A DNA stretch of 64,000 nt from contig JNJD01000007.1 of the NCBI GenBank assembly GCA_000702685.1, positions 62,001 through 126,000 of the forward strand. Reading direction: 5' to 3'. This document shows positions 42,457-52,050 of the stretch, piece after piece. Under the pieces are notes generated by a model. That model had not been told where the DNA came from and searched no databases. It saw nothing but the letters and a program-made list of their open reading frames with translations. The position numbers and the translations under genes were made by a program. This stretch comes from Lachnospiraceae bacterium AC2028. Its GTDB lineage: Bacteria; Bacillota; Clostridia; Lachnospirales; Lachnospiraceae. How positions within the stretch are numbered: position 1 is the first letter of the stretch; each line of letters starts with the position of its first letter.

Positions 42457-43938
42457 TTATTTGAAAGGATTCTCGGTAGCGTAAGGAAGTGACTTAGGCT
42501 GGTTGTATCCGAGAGATTCTACACCGAGATACTTGAAGATCTCGTAGAGAGCCTTTCCGTTGTGTGCGAATGTAACAGCTCCGTGATGAGGGAAGTTGTT
42601 CTCGATCAGCACATGGCGATAGAAACGTCCCATCTCGGGAATAGCGAATACGCCGATTCCGCCGAAGGACTGGGTAGCAACGGGAAGAACCTCACCCTCT
42701 GCAACATAAGCCTTAAGCTTGTTGTCGGAGGTGGACTGAAGTCTGAAGAAGGTGATGTCGCCGGGAGCGATGTCGCCTTCGAGGGTTCCGTTGGTAACCT
42801 CTACGGGAAGTGCTCTTGCCATGATCTTCTGATACTTCATCTCGTAGTTGGAGCAAAGCTTCTTGGTGCAGGTATTTCCGCAGTGGAAGCCCATGAATGT
42901 ATCGGTAAGCTCATAGTTAAACTTGCCCTTGATGGACTCGTTGTACATATCCTTGGGAACGGAATTGTTGATGTCAAGGAGAGTAACGATATCGTTGGAA
43001 ACGATCTGTCCGAGGAACTCGGAGAGACATCCGTAGATATCAACCTCACAGGAAACGGGGATTCCCATTCCGGTAAGACGGCTGTTTACATAGCAGGGAA
43101 CGAACTTGAACATGGTCTGGAATGCAGGCCAGCACTTTCCTGCGATGGCAACATACTTTCTGTAGCCTCTGTTAGCCTCAACCCAGTCAAGGAGAGTAAG
43201 CTCATACTGAGCAAGCTTAGCAAGGATCTCAGGCTTCTTGTTACCTGCGCCGAGCTCAGCTTCCATTTCCTTAACCTTCTCGGGAATTCTTGCATCGCCT
43301 TCATGCTTGTTGAAGGACTCGAAAAGATCGAGCTCGGAATTCTCCTGGATCTCTACGCCCATGTTGTAAAGCTGCTGGATAGGAGCGTTACAAGCAAGGA
43401 AGTTGTGAGGTCTGGGACCGAAGGTAATGATCTTAAGGTTGTTAAGACCATAGATAGCATTTGCGATAGGAAGGAAATCGTGGATCATGTCAGCGCAGTC
43501 TTCAGCGTCGCCGACAGGATACTCGGGAATATAAGCCTTTACGCTTCTGAGGTGGAGATTGTAGCTTGCATTGAGCATTCCGCAGTAAGCATCTCCTCTG
43601 CCGTCCTGAAGATCAGCCTGGCTCTCTTCAGCAGCTGCGCAGAACATCTTGGGACCTTCGAAGTGCTTAGCAAGAAGGGTCTCGGAGATCTCGGGACCAA
43701 AGTTTCCGAGATAAACGCAGAGAGCCTCACAGCCTGCCTTCTTGATGTCCTCGAGAGCATTGACCATATCGATCTCGCTCTCAACGATGCAGATGGGACA
43801 CTCATAGATGTCAGCTGCATCATACTTCTTGGTGTATGCCTCTACGAGAGCCTTGCGGCGGTTAACGGCAAGTGACTCGGGGAAGCAGTCGCGGCTTACA
43901 GCCACAATTCCGACTTTTACTTTAGGAATATTAATCAT
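42457..43938 (-). CDS. L-fucose/L-arabinose isomerase family protein
   Basis: 493 residues. The start INIPKVKVGIVAVSRDCFPESLA and sections VYLGNFGPEISETLLAKHF, GPRPHNFLACNAPIQQLYNMGVEI and GIPVSCEVDIYGCLSEFLG match the clostridial branch of the fucose/arabinose isomerase superfamily. The acidic metal-ligand region CEVDIYG and the C-terminal HHGAVTFAHNGKALYEI are present. The sugar is not known; no sugar transporter or kinase lies beside it. ATG at 43936-43938 with GGAGG six bases upstream. It has its own promoter and terminator. xylA, another isomerase, lies at the far end of the window. Confidence 0.88.
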   Translation of the reverse strand: MINIPKVKVGIVAVSRDCFPESLAVNRRKALVEAYTKKYDAADIYECPICIVESEIDMVNALEDIKKAGCEALCVYLGNFGPEISETLLAKHFEGPKMFCAAAEESQADLQDGRGDAYCGMLNASYNLHLRSVKAYIPEYPVGDAEDCADMIHDFLPIANAIYGLNNLKIITFGPRPHNFLACNAPIQQLYNMGVEIQENSELDLFESFNKHEGDARIPEKVKEMEAELGAGNKKPEILAKLAQYELTLLDWVEANRGYRKYVAIAGKCWPAFQTMFKFVPCYVNSRLTGMGIPVSCEVDIYGCLSEFLGQIVSNDIVTLLDINNSVPKDMYNESIKGKFNYELTDTFMGFHCGNTCTKKLCSNYEMKYQKIMARALPVEVTNGTLEGDIAPGDITFFRLQSTSDNKLKAYVAEGEVLPVATQSFGGIGVFAIPEMGRFYRHVLIENNFPHHGAVTFAHNGKALYEIFKYLGVESLGYNQPKSLPYATENPFK

Positions 43939-43988
43939 ATAGTACCTCCTGTACATTTACCCCATCAAAAATGGGCCCTACGAAAACG

Positions 43989-43994
43989 ATTTTA
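43989..43994 (-). promoter_or_regulatory. extended -10 promoter of the isomerase gene
   Basis: TGATAAAAT on the minus strand (TGn then TAAAAT at 43989-43994), with TTTATT at 17 bases as a weak -35. Confidence 0.5.
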
Positions 43995-44060
43995 TCACAT
44001 ACGGAACAAACAATAAACGCAAAATTTGTCCTCGGAAGACCATATTTTGCGAAAATTTAA

Positions 44061-44085
44061 AAAAACCCGCAAATTGCGGGTTTTT
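44061..44085. terminator. terminator after the VOC gene
   Basis: CCCGC/GCGGG arms with a five-base loop, A run on the left and T run on the right, so it can act in both directions. It ends the four-gene operon starting at 48049. Confidence 0.8.
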
Positions 44086-44101
44086 CGCTGTTTTTCACAG
44101 T

Positions 44102-44485
44102 TCAGACCGTGATCTCGACCGGGTTTCCTTCGATTCCTTCGATGCAGCTTTCATAATATCCGTCCCCGGTCGTACGGGGGCCTCTCATGACCCTGTAACC
44201 GTCGTCCGACAGCCTCTGCGTCAAAGCATCAACCGCTTCTTTGCTGCCCACTGATATCGCCATATGGGAATACCCCGTCTTTTCCGTCTGCTTGTCCGGG
44301 TCGTCAAGCTCCGGCTTTCTCATTATCTCAAGTCTGGCTCCGTCATCGAAACTGAGAAAATATGACTCAAAACCCGTTACCACATTCCTGTATATTTCAC
44401 CGGCTTTCGCATCAAAATACTTTACGAAGAAATCCTTTGCAGCTTCAAGATCATTCACAAATATCGCAATATGCTCTATCTTCAT
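44102..44485 (-). CDS. VOC family protein (glyoxalase-like)
   Basis: 127 residues, one vicinal oxygen chelate domain: MKIEHIAIFVNDLEAAKDFF, FLSFDDGARLEIMRKPEL, GYSHMAISVGSKEAVDALT and EGNPVEI. Metal ligands His5 and the two glutamates are in place. The ATG at 44483-44485 has AGGAGA five bases upstream; an earlier ATG overlaps the preceding gene. Substrate unknown. Confidence 0.9.
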   Translation of the reverse strand: MKIEHIAIFVNDLEAAKDFFVKYFDAKAGEIYRNVVTGFESYFLSFDDGARLEIMRKPELDDPDKQTEKTGYSHMAISVGSKEAVDALTQRLSDDGYRVMRGPRTTGDGYYESCIEGIEGNPVEITV

Positions 44486-44504
44486 ATGTTTCTCCTGCAC
44501 CTGT

Positions 44505-45779
44505 TCAGTCATCATTGGTGCCGTTCAGTATCCAATAAGGGAGGACTCCGAAGTGGTACATCAGATCCTGTGATCTGTATTCCTCAGCCAGTTCGTTGAT
44601 TTCATCACGGTCCCATCCGGCTTCGGGAGATATGGCATTCAGCAATTCATTGTTTTGTGCGATCTCCCTGACCATCGCAGAAGGAAGGCTGTCCACGCCG
44701 ACCTTCTCGACGGTGAATTCCACACCATCATCCGACATTGTAATAAATGCCGCTTCTCCGGGAGTGATCGTATCCGTTGTTAAATTTCCCGATCCGTCGG
44801 AAACAGTAACCAGTATCTCTCCGTTCATCGCCCAAATACGTGCATCATTCTTACCGTTGTAATACATATACCCCGCTGCTTCGCTTATCGGTATGACCAC
44901 GTTGCCGGAAACAAGCTCGAGCGATTCCCTTCCGCTGTAAGGAGTATCTATATTGAAGAACATTGCACCTTTATTCAGATCGATCCGGGTTTCGTCCTTC
45001 TCCTGATGCACTACCGTCTCGGTTCCTGTCAGCATTGTCAGCGATCTGTCCACACCGAGACTAAGAGTTGCATTGTTATATTTTCCGGTTACAACGCGGT
45101 CGCCGTTTCGGAGTTCCATTCCCGAGCTGTAAGCCTTAATTTCTCCGTCACTTGAATACACATCCGGAGAATCCTGCGAACTGTAGCCATAAAGATCGCT
45201 GCTGTACGAACTGTAGAGCTTTATATCGGTCAGTCTGTGCGTTGCACTGAAAGCCAGTGCCTTGGCACCTCCGATAAAAAACAAAACCGCGATAACAGCG
45301 CAGAAAACCATTCCCAGACTAAACTCGGGTGTTTTTCTGTGAACGGGAGCATTGAATTTCACTTCATTCCAATTACCCGCAGAGTCATTTCCGGGTTTCG
45401 AAGTAACCGTCGAACTTGCAGCCACCGGCTTTACCACAGGGTCTGCAGGCTTCGTCACAGGCTCGGCGGGCTTGATCACCGGTTCCGCAGGTTTAGCCGC
45501 AGGCTCGGCGGGCTTGATCACCGGTTCGGCGGGCTTGGCCACGGGCTCCGCAGGTTTTACCACGGGCTCTGCAGGCTTAGTCACGGGTTCAGCCAAAGGC
45601 TTTACAGGTTCTGCAGGTTTAGCCACCGGCTCCGCCAGAGGCTTCACAGGCTCAACAACAGTGCTCTTCGGTGCGAAACCTCTCTGCAGTCTCTCCGTAG
45701 CTTTAAGCTTTGCTCCGCAATCAGAGCAAAGTATCTCGCCGTCTTCGTTTTTCTTGCCGCACGCAGGGCATATGATCAT
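44505..45779 (-). CDS. zinc-ribbon, proline-repeat, FecR-like membrane protein
   Basis: 424 residues. Zinc ribbon at the N terminus (CPAC, CSDC; Cys4, Cys7, Cys18, Cys21), eleven heptapeptides of the EPVxKPA type (43-118), a membrane helix at about 155-175, and an extracytoplasmic domain that resembles FecR: GDRVVTGKYNNATLSLGVDR, LNKGAMFFNID, LVSGNVVIPISEAAGY and WAMNGEILVTVSDGSG, with ITPGEAAFI. FecR-like domains usually sense or bind something outside the cell; here the domain is joined to a cytoplasmic zinc ribbon and not to an anti-sigma tail. Third gene of the four-gene operon. Ribosome site AAGGAAA. Confidence 0.85.
   Translation of the reverse strand: MIICPACGKKNEDGEILCSDCGAKLKATERLQRGFAPKSTVVEPVKPLAEPVAKPAEPVKPLAEPVTKPAEPVVKPAEPVAKPAEPVIKPAEPAAKPAEPVIKPAEPVTKPADPVVKPVAASSTVTSKPGNDSAGNWNEVKFNAPVHRKTPEFSLGMVFCAVIAVLFFIGGAKALAFSATHRLTDIKLYSSYSSDLYGYSSQDSPDVYSSDGEIKAYSSGMELRNGDRVVTGKYNNATLSLGVDRSLTMLTGTETVVHQEKDETRIDLNKGAMFFNIDTPYSGRESLELVSGNVVIPISEAAGYMYYNGKNDARIWAMNGEILVTVSDGSGNLTTDTITPGEAAFITMSDDGVEFTVEKVGVDSLPSAMVREIAQNNELLNAISPEAGWDRDEINELAEEYRSQDLMYHFGVLPYWILNGTNDD
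45426..45653 (-). repeat. 21-base tandem repeat (eleven copies)
   Basis: Eleven heptapeptides EPVxKPA in the linker of the zinc-ribbon/FecR-like protein, encoded by 21-base units with differing third bases. It probably works as a stiff spacer on the cytoplasmic side of the membrane. Confidence 0.85.
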
Positions 45780-45806
45780 ATCGTTTCCTTTCCGTCAGAT
45801 CAACTG

Positions 45807-46943
45807 TCAGAATTCAATCGCGGCAACTTTCCATTCGCCGTCCTGTTTGACAAAATAAAACTTTCCGTCAGTCATGACAACTTCCGGCTCCCTGGATCCC
45901 CACGCCATCGTAAGGTGCTGTTCCACAAGAACCTCACAGTAAAATGCATCTTCATTATACGCTATAAAATTCTGAACTTCAGCAGAGTGAATCTCGGATT
46001 TCAGATGGCGCGTGAACCATTTCAGTTCCGCATGCTGCATATAATACAGATAAATATTATCCTTCGTAAAATACTTTCTTAATGTACCTTCCGCAAGATC
46101 TCCCGAGATGAAATTGGCATATGCGCTCACGGCTTCGCATGCATACTCTTCCATCTCTTCCCGGCCTTCACAGTCAGCGGGATAATCAACCCTGTAGGTT
46201 CCGTCCGCTTCATCGAAGACCACCGGAACGGGAGTCCCGTCCTCTGTCTCTGCGGTGACCTCCGGAGTCAGATAAAAGCCTTTAACATCCGCATCGGTCA
46301 TAACAGGCAGTACGGTAAATCCGTCATAGAATTTCTGTACGGACGGAGGATCCCGTAAGACTCTTACGGTTGATGATGTAAGCTCCCTGCCGTTTACAAA
46401 GAGCTTCACATTCTCCGGAGCACTTAATGATATATCTATCCCGGGTTCGGCATAATAATCCAGAGACACAAGATCCCATACGGGTATGTCACGGGAATTA
46501 CCTGAAAGCTGCTTCTTATACTCGGCTCTTGCGATCCGCAGATCTCCCGAATCGATATAATACACCTGACATTCATCCGTTGTTTCTTCATCGGATGCGG
46601 TAAAGCTTATCCTTCCGGTTTCAATAAGAGTGAGCATATATGCTTTAAGGTCATCCGCGGATTCATATGCGTTTATCACATGCTTATCCGTCTCCAGCTC
46701 GCAGATGGCATCCATATCATGCTCCCTGAAAATATCCGCCAGCTCTTCCGTTACGTTTTCGGGAAGCGATGCTCTGTACCTTGCTTCCTGATCTTCCAGA
46801 AATGAATAGAAATGGCGGAGAAAATCAGAAACACCCAGAAGCAGAATAAGGATCCACAGCAGCATGAAGATCCGGAAATAGTTGAATTCTATTCCGGTCG
46901 TACGCGATTTATTATCTTTTTTTTTAGCTGCATTCATAATCAT
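45807..46943 (-). CDS. hypothetical single-span membrane protein
   Basis: 378 residues. A short basic cytoplasmic start (AAKKKDNKSRTTG), one helix (FRIFMLLWILILLLGVSDFL), a long extracytoplasmic part with ARYRASLPENVTEELADIFRE and ISLSAPENVKLFVNGRELTSS, and a tail WGSREPEVVMTDGKFYFVKQ, DGEWKVAAIEF that looks like the end of an NTF2-like domain. I do not recognise the family. It overlaps the phosphodiester-glycosidase-like gene by four bases (ATGA) and has a weak ribosome site, suggesting coupling. Confidence 0.75.
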   Translation of the reverse strand: MIMNAAKKKDNKSRTTGIEFNYFRIFMLLWILILLLGVSDFLRHFYSFLEDQEARYRASLPENVTEELADIFREHDMDAICELETDKHVINAYESADDLKAYMLTLIETGRISFTASDEETTDECQVYYIDSGDLRIARAEYKKQLSGNSRDIPVWDLVSLDYYAEPGIDISLSAPENVKLFVNGRELTSSTVRVLRDPPSVQKFYDGFTVLPVMTDADVKGFYLTPEVTAETEDGTPVPVVFDEADGTYRVDYPADCEGREEMEEYACEAVSAYANFISGDLAEGTLRKYFTKDNIYLYYMQHAELKWFTRHLKSEIHSAEVQNFIAYNEDAFYCEVLVEQHLTMAWGSREPEVVMTDGKFYFVKQDGEWKVAAIEF

Positions 46944-48049
46944 TGATCATGATCCGGGGGAAGAACTATAAATGCGGTAGGGATGCTTCTCGTATCCCGG
47001 ATCGTACAATTATCAACTATCTTTTCGCCGTTATAGAACATTGAAGAAGACATTCCGCCGTCAAGATTGGCGGCATTTACGGCTCCGAAATCAAGCATTA
47101 CATCAATGAGATCCGCCATGGAGGCTCCGAGAGATGATGTCTTTCTTCCCTCTATGACAAGCAGAAGAACCGCACCGTCCGCACGCTGCCCGATAGCCGT
47201 TCTGGGATTAAGTCCCCCTCCCACTCCCGAGCACTGTGATGATCTTCCGTTAACTATAAGTGCGGGGCCGAACGTGACCGCATCGCGGATTCCGATCGAT
47301 TGCGCATAACCGGCTGTCATTTTGCCGCATATGAGTACGTTGTCCTCATTAAAACCGTATACTCCGTACGATGTTCCAAGATCGCCTCTTCGCAGAACAC
47401 CGCGTGAGATCACTATTCCCTCCGGCCAAGCTCCGCTTCCGAGTCCGCTCTCATCTTCATACTTTCCGCCGTTGATGCCGGCGACCGCACCGTTATTTTC
47501 TACATGCTGCTGAAGAGTCCATCCCCTGTATCCGTGCGTAAATTCAGGTATCGCGGAAACAACGACCCTTGATGGATCATAGACGATCATCATCATTCCG
47601 GAATAAGTCTCTCCGTGCACTTCATGGATCTCGATCCCGTCGCCGTCCGGATCGTCATATACAAAACCGTTATCCGGAATCGTATCGTCGGAAGTCTCAG
47701 ATGCCGGTCCTTCTGGAGTGCCGGTCTCACTTTGTGCGGTTACGGTTATCATCGAAGCATCGGTTATCTCATCATTTTCAACCGTACGGTTTCTTGCCTG
47801 TATCTTGGCGATCTCTTCATCACTCAGATACATCTCGGCAAGGATCCCTCCGGCACTTGATTCCATTACGGATGACACAAACAGGTCACGTATATGGGCT
47901 GAGGGTCCCTTGTTGACCAGAAAAAGCATCTCATAAAGACCGCCGAGCAATATGACAAAAGTCACAAAAAGCCACACAAAAAAGCGCCCGACATATGTCA
48001 GGAGCCTTCTGAGCAGAGTTTTTTCTTTTTTCCCCTCTGATAAGCGCAT
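46940..48049 (-). CDS. phosphodiester glycosidase (NAGPA-like) membrane protein
   Basis: 369 residues. Helix at about 20-40 (FFVWLFVTFVILLGGLYEMLFL), spacer, then the NAGPA/phosphodiester glycosidase domain: GMMMIVYDPSRVVVSA, HVENNGAVAGINGGKYEDE, FGPALIVNGRSSQ, NPRTAIGQRADGAVLLLVIEGR and NLDGGMSSSMFYNG. Bacterial members are linked to wall polysaccharide or teichoic-acid handling. First gene of the operon. The ATG at 48047-48049 has no clear ribosome site, which is unusual in this window. The region to the addA stop holds only that gene's terminator. Confidence 0.9.
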   Translation of the reverse strand: MRLSEGKKEKTLLRRLLTYVGRFFVWLFVTFVILLGGLYEMLFLVNKGPSAHIRDLFVSSVMESSAGGILAEMYLSDEEIAKIQARNRTVENDEITDASMITVTAQSETGTPEGPASETSDDTIPDNGFVYDDPDGDGIEIHEVHGETYSGMMMIVYDPSRVVVSAIPEFTHGYRGWTLQQHVENNGAVAGINGGKYEDESGLGSGAWPEGIVISRGVLRRGDLGTSYGVYGFNEDNVLICGKMTAGYAQSIGIRDAVTFGPALIVNGRSSQCSGVGGGLNPRTAIGQRADGAVLLLVIEGRKTSSLGASMADLIDVMLDFGAVNAANLDGGMSSSMFYNGEKIVDNCTIRDTRSIPTAFIVLPPDHDQ

Positions 48050-48067
48050 TACTCAATAATTTATATC

Positions 48068-48107
48068 ATAAAGCCCGGTTCTTATCAATTAATGAAAGAA
48101 CCGGGCT
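48068..48107 (-). terminator. intrinsic terminator after addA
   Basis: A 12-base-pair stem AGCCCGGTTCTT/AAGAACCGGGCT (48072-48083 with 48096-48107), 12-base loop, then TTATGATATAAA on the minus strand. Its left edge lies 20 bases before the next gene. Confidence 0.75.
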
Positions 48108-48111
48108 AATA

Positions 48112-51100
48112 TCAGATGCCGTAATCTTTATCCGTACCGAGTTTGAAGGAATAGAGCCTTCTTTCGGAAACGGGAAGATGAGTGAGTTTTTCAAGAGCTT
48201 CCCTGTAATAGTCCATCTGGGTCTCGTATCTCAGCCAGAGTTCATCCATGGAGGATACCGCATCGGTCTTATAATCGAGCAGGATGATCCGGCTGTCTTC
48301 GGTAAAATATGCATCGATGATACCCTGGATCATAAGGATCTCTCCTTCGAGTGCCTCGGAACCTTTTTCCTTGTGATCGGGATCGAGAAGCCTTGATGCA
48401 TCAATACCGTATACGAAGGGCTGTTCTCTTCTCAGTTCTCCCTTCCTGTCAGCCTTCCACATTCTGTAGGAAAGCTCGGACTTAAGGAAAGCATATATCT
48501 TGCCGGCCGAAACCGCATGATATGTCTTCTCCGAAATATGTCCCGCATCCCGTTCCTCAAGCAGGAATGAAGAGATCTTATCAAAAACATCCCCGCGTCC
48601 GGAGGAAATGCGTTCCAGATATTCGTCATACGATCCGGGAACAGTCCCCATGCAGGGACCGAGTATGCGGTCCCAGGAAAGAAGCTGCATGCATCTGTGA
48701 TATGCATTACCGCGTTCCGTTCCGGATATGATCATGGCAGGTTCGGAAGCATGACCGGATGAAGCAGCCGGAGAACCGAATTCCGTCTTGCCTGTTGAAG
48801 CATCTCCGGTTTCGGTATCATCATAGATCCTGCTCCTGCTTCCACCGGCAAATACGGGAACGGCGGTCTCATCCTCGCCGTGCTCCATAAGATCGTAAGC
48901 ACCCTCATCGTTTTCGGCCATTGCGGCCATCTTCAGCTCGGATACCGTGGTCTTGGTATAGAGGTTTTCCAGATATTTATAAGGATATTCATAAGAGAAT
49001 TTCTTCTCAAGCTGTGACAGCATATCCTTGTCCGCTAGCGATAAGTCTCCGCCGGCGGTAAGTGTGAATTCGCTCACGCCCGCTGCCTGACTCTCTTCCT
49101 CTTTTCTTCCGGATGCCATTATGTTCTCGGCATTTGCAATTATAATGTCTATGACCTCCCTGACCTCTTCGCATCCGATGACCGGAAGTATCAGATCGAG
49201 ATATTTATCGGAGCTCTGGAAATTACCGAAAGGAAGGCTCTGCAACGGATAATCGAAGCATTCTTCCAGGGTTGCTTCGGCATCCTTGAGACCTCCTACC
49301 ATGATGAGCTTTTCACGTGCTCTGGTCATGGCAACATAGAGAAGTCTCATCTCCTCCGAGATGACATCTCTTCTCTTCTTATCGGAGATCGCACTGTAAC
49401 GGAGCGTCCTCATTCTTACACGCGCACCGGTATCGGCGTATCTGCATGCCAGACCGAGATTGTTATCGGCAAGGAGAGGCTTGTATACATCTTTGAAATT
49501 AAATCCTCTGCCCATTCCGGCAAGTATCACAACGGGGAATTCAAGTCCCTTGGATTTATGTATGGTCATCAGTCTTACAACATCCGCACTCTCGGAAGCG
49601 GAACCGACTTCTCCCGAATCCACTTCGAACTTCTCCATATTATCGATATATCTGATGAAATCATTCAGCCCGAGATAACTGGAGCGCTCATAATTCGACG
49701 CCATTACAAGAAGCATCCGGACATTCCCGATTCTGGACTGTCCGCCGGGAAGCGCACTGCATATCTCCATGTAATGATGATCCGCAGTGACACGGTCGAG
49801 AAGCTGTCTTACAGTCAGGTATGAACTCATATCTCGGTACATATCTATCCGGTCAAGGAAAGCTTCAAGCTTTTCCCTGAGTGAGGAAGATATCTCATTT
49901 CCTGTATCCGCTTCTTCCGATCTGCCTGCCGCTCTGAGAAGTGCTTCGTAAAAAGGACATTCTCTTCTGCCGGACCTGATGAGGGCTATCTCATCTTCAT
50001 CAAAGCCTCCGAATACGGAATGCATGACGGAATAAAGAGGGATATCGTCAAGAGGATTGCTGAGCACACGGAGATACTGAAGTATCAGGCTGACCTCGGC
50101 AGTCTTGAAGTATCCGTTCTTCCCCTCGGCATAAAGGGGTATTCCCATATCGGCAAATACCTTGCGATAGACTTCCGTCACGGAGCTGACGCTCCTGCAG
50201 AGAATAACAATATCCTTATACGAGATATCCCTGAGCTTCGGATCTTCCCTGTTTCCGTCAGAGACTTTCATACCCTGCATCAGTTCCCTGATCCTGGTTC
50301 CGATGATCCTGGCTTCAAGTTCGCTCTTATCGGAGGCATCATCCATCAGATCCTCCGCAGATGCGCTGTATTCGCTTCCCTCGCCGTCCGCTGCATTAAA
50401 GTCATCAGCCATAACATCCGCAGACTTTTCCATCATCTTGTTGTCGTAGATGATGAGTTCCGTTTTACAGCCTTCGTTGTCCGGATATTCGGCCTTTGCT
50501 CTCAGCTGTGCACTCTCGTCATATTCAATGCCGCCGTTTTCGGCATGCATGATACGCTCGAATACGCGGTTGACCGAATCGATGACTTCCCTGCGGCTTC
50601 TGAAATTACCCGTAAGATCTATCTCCATCTTCGGAGGTATCAGATCATATTCAAACTGCTTCTTTAAAAAGAGGTCGGGCCTTGCCTGTCTGAAGCTGTA
50701 TATGCTCTGCTTTACATCGCCGACCGTAAACCTGTCATATCTGCCGATGTTCTCTGCTGACACAGCTGTCAGAATCACTTCCTGGATCAGGTTTGAATCC
50801 TGATATTCGTCAACCATTACCTGTGCGAATCTGTTTCTGTATTCGGTGGCAGCCTCGGTCGGTGCAATATCGACAACACCGTTCTTCACGGTATGAGTGG
50901 TCAGGATATCCAGTGCAAAATGTGAAAGATCGGAAAAGTCGACCGAATGTCTCTTTTTCTTCTCGGCGGCATATTCCCTTCTGAAGTCGATCACAAGATC
51001 GACTATCGCATTTACCGGTTCACTGCAGCCGTTTATGATACGTACCTGTTCGTCCACAGGAAATGAATAATAGAATTTATACAGCTTTTCCAGCTGCTTC

Positions 51101-52050
51101 CATGCTTCATCCCTGTATACCTTTGCGGGTACGGACAGCTCTTCCTTCGCCATCGTCTCTTCATCGTTGACGGGTTTTCTGAGCCTCTTGAGAGTGGTCT
51201 TCTTACTCTTAAGATCGCTCATAAGATTGTACATATCCGTCAGGGTTCCGAGAGATACGCATGTCTCGAGAGCCTCGAAGAAATCCCTGTCGAGTGCGAA
51301 GGTCTCGGCGTAGTTATCCATTATCGGATTGGCATCACAGATCCTTAATGCCGATTCGATATACCAGAGGGCATATACAATAAAACCGTACGACGACTGC
51401 ATTACGGCCGCTTCAATCTCGGTACCGTTAAGGTCCTCGGGTTTATTTATATTATGATCGTTTTTTCTGGCAAGCAGGTATTCTTCCGGCCAGGGGAAGC
51501 TTTCCGAAGTCCTGTAAAGTCCCATGATGATCTCTTCGAGAGTTTTGTCATCATTACCCGGGCAGAAGGTCTCCACGCATTTTACGAATGCCGGAGTCTT
51601 CTCTTCATATGCTTTCTCGAGAACTTTGCCGAGAACATCGGCACGGATCAGTTCGGCTTCTCCGTCATCCACAACCCTGAAATCGGGTTCGATACCGATG
51701 TCCTGAAAATGATTCCTTATGACATCAAGACAGAAAGAGTCGGTGGTTGTGATAAGCGCTCTGTGTACCAGCGTCTGCTGTCTGAGAAGATGCTCATTTT
51801 CCGGATCGTCCTCCAGGATCTCTCCGATCCTTTTCAGTACTCTTTCCTTCAGCTCCGCAGCAGCAGCCTGTGTGAACGTAACGACAAGGATACGGTCGAT
51901 ATCCACAGGATCGTCCTTATCGCATATAAGAGAAACTATCCTCTCGACCAGTACCGCGGTCTTGCCGCTTCCCGCCGCAGCGCTTACAAGAAGGCTGGTA
52001 TTTCTGGCGTTTATTATCCGGGCCTGTTCATCGGTGGGTTTAAATGCCAT
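48112..52050 (-). CDS. addA: AddAB helicase-nuclease subunit A
   Basis: 3'-5' helicase and nuclease that processes double-strand breaks for recombination. 1312 residues. UvrD-type motifs: LLVSAAAGSGKTAVLVERI (Walker A), FAQVMVDEYQDSNLIQEVI (motif II), LTGNFRSRREVIDSVN, VVRLMTIHKSKGLEFPVVIL, LLYVAMTRAREKLIM. The C-terminal nuclease domain has IILLDYKTDAV. The ATG at 52048-52050 has GGAGG eight bases upstream and fits the family (MAFKPTDEQARIINA); an ATG ten codons earlier has no ribosome site. It overlaps the end of addB by 11 bases. Confidence 0.97.
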   Translation of the reverse strand: MAFKPTDEQARIINARNTSLLVSAAAGSGKTAVLVERIVSLICDKDDPVDIDRILVVTFTQAAAAELKERVLKRIGEILEDDPENEHLLRQQTLVHRALITTTDSFCLDVIRNHFQDIGIEPDFRVVDDGEAELIRADVLGKVLEKAYEEKTPAFVKCVETFCPGNDDKTLEEIIMGLYRTSESFPWPEEYLLARKNDHNINKPEDLNGTEIEAAVMQSSYGFIVYALWYIESALRICDANPIMDNYAETFALDRDFFEALETCVSLGTLTDMYNLMSDLKSKKTTLKRLRKPVNDEETMAKEELSVPAKVYRDEAWKQLEKLYKFYYSFPVDEQVRIINGCSEPVNAIVDLVIDFRREYAAEKKKRHSVDFSDLSHFALDILTTHTVKNGVVDIAPTEAATEYRNRFAQVMVDEYQDSNLIQEVILTAVSAENIGRYDRFTVGDVKQSIYSFRQARPDLFLKKQFEYDLIPPKMEIDLTGNFRSRREVIDSVNRVFERIMHAENGGIEYDESAQLRAKAEYPDNEGCKTELIIYDNKMMEKSADVMADDFNAADGEGSEYSASAEDLMDDASDKSELEARIIGTRIRELMQGMKVSDGNREDPKLRDISYKDIVILCRSVSSVTEVYRKVFADMGIPLYAEGKNGYFKTAEVSLILQYLRVLSNPLDDIPLYSVMHSVFGGFDEDEIALIRSGRRECPFYEALLRAAGRSEEADTGNEISSSLREKLEAFLDRIDMYRDMSSYLTVRQLLDRVTADHHYMEICSALPGGQSRIGNVRMLLVMASNYERSSYLGLNDFIRYIDNMEKFEVDSGEVGSASESADVVRLMTIHKSKGLEFPVVILAGMGRGFNFKDVYKPLLADNNLGLACRYADTGARVRMRTLRYSAISDKKRRDVISEEMRLLYVAMTRAREKLIMVGGLKDAEATLEECFDYPLQSLPFGNFQSSDKYLDLILPVIGCEEVREVIDIIIANAENIMASGRKEEESQAAGVSEFTLTAGGDLSLADKDMLSQLEKKFSYEYPYKYLENLYTKTTVSELKMAAMAENDEGAYDLMEHGEDETAVPVFAGGSRSRIYDDTETGDASTGKTEFGSPAASSGHASEPAMIISGTERGNAYHRCMQLLSWDRILGPCMGTVPGSYDEYLERISSGRGDVFDKISSFLLEERDAGHISEKTYHAVSAGKIYAFLKSELSYRMWKADRKGELRREQPFVYGIDASRLLDPDHKEKGSEALEGEILMIQGIIDAYFTEDSRIILLDYKTDAVSSMDELWLRYETQMDYYREALEKLTHLPVSERRLYSFKLGTDKDYGI

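Noticed and set aside
42562-43875. Long open frame on the plus strand opposite the fucose/arabinose isomerase family gene
   Set aside because: 437 codons long but without family features, low-complexity L/S/V-rich, no ribosome site, and fully inside a clear enzyme gene on the other strand.
45426-45653. Regular tandem units considered as a CRISPR array
   Set aside because: The 21-base units are contiguous without spacers, and encode heptapeptides in frame.
45237-46082. Arginine-rich plus-strand frame of 281 codons
   Set aside because: Arises from the 21-base repeats of the zinc-ribbon/FecR-like gene read backwards.
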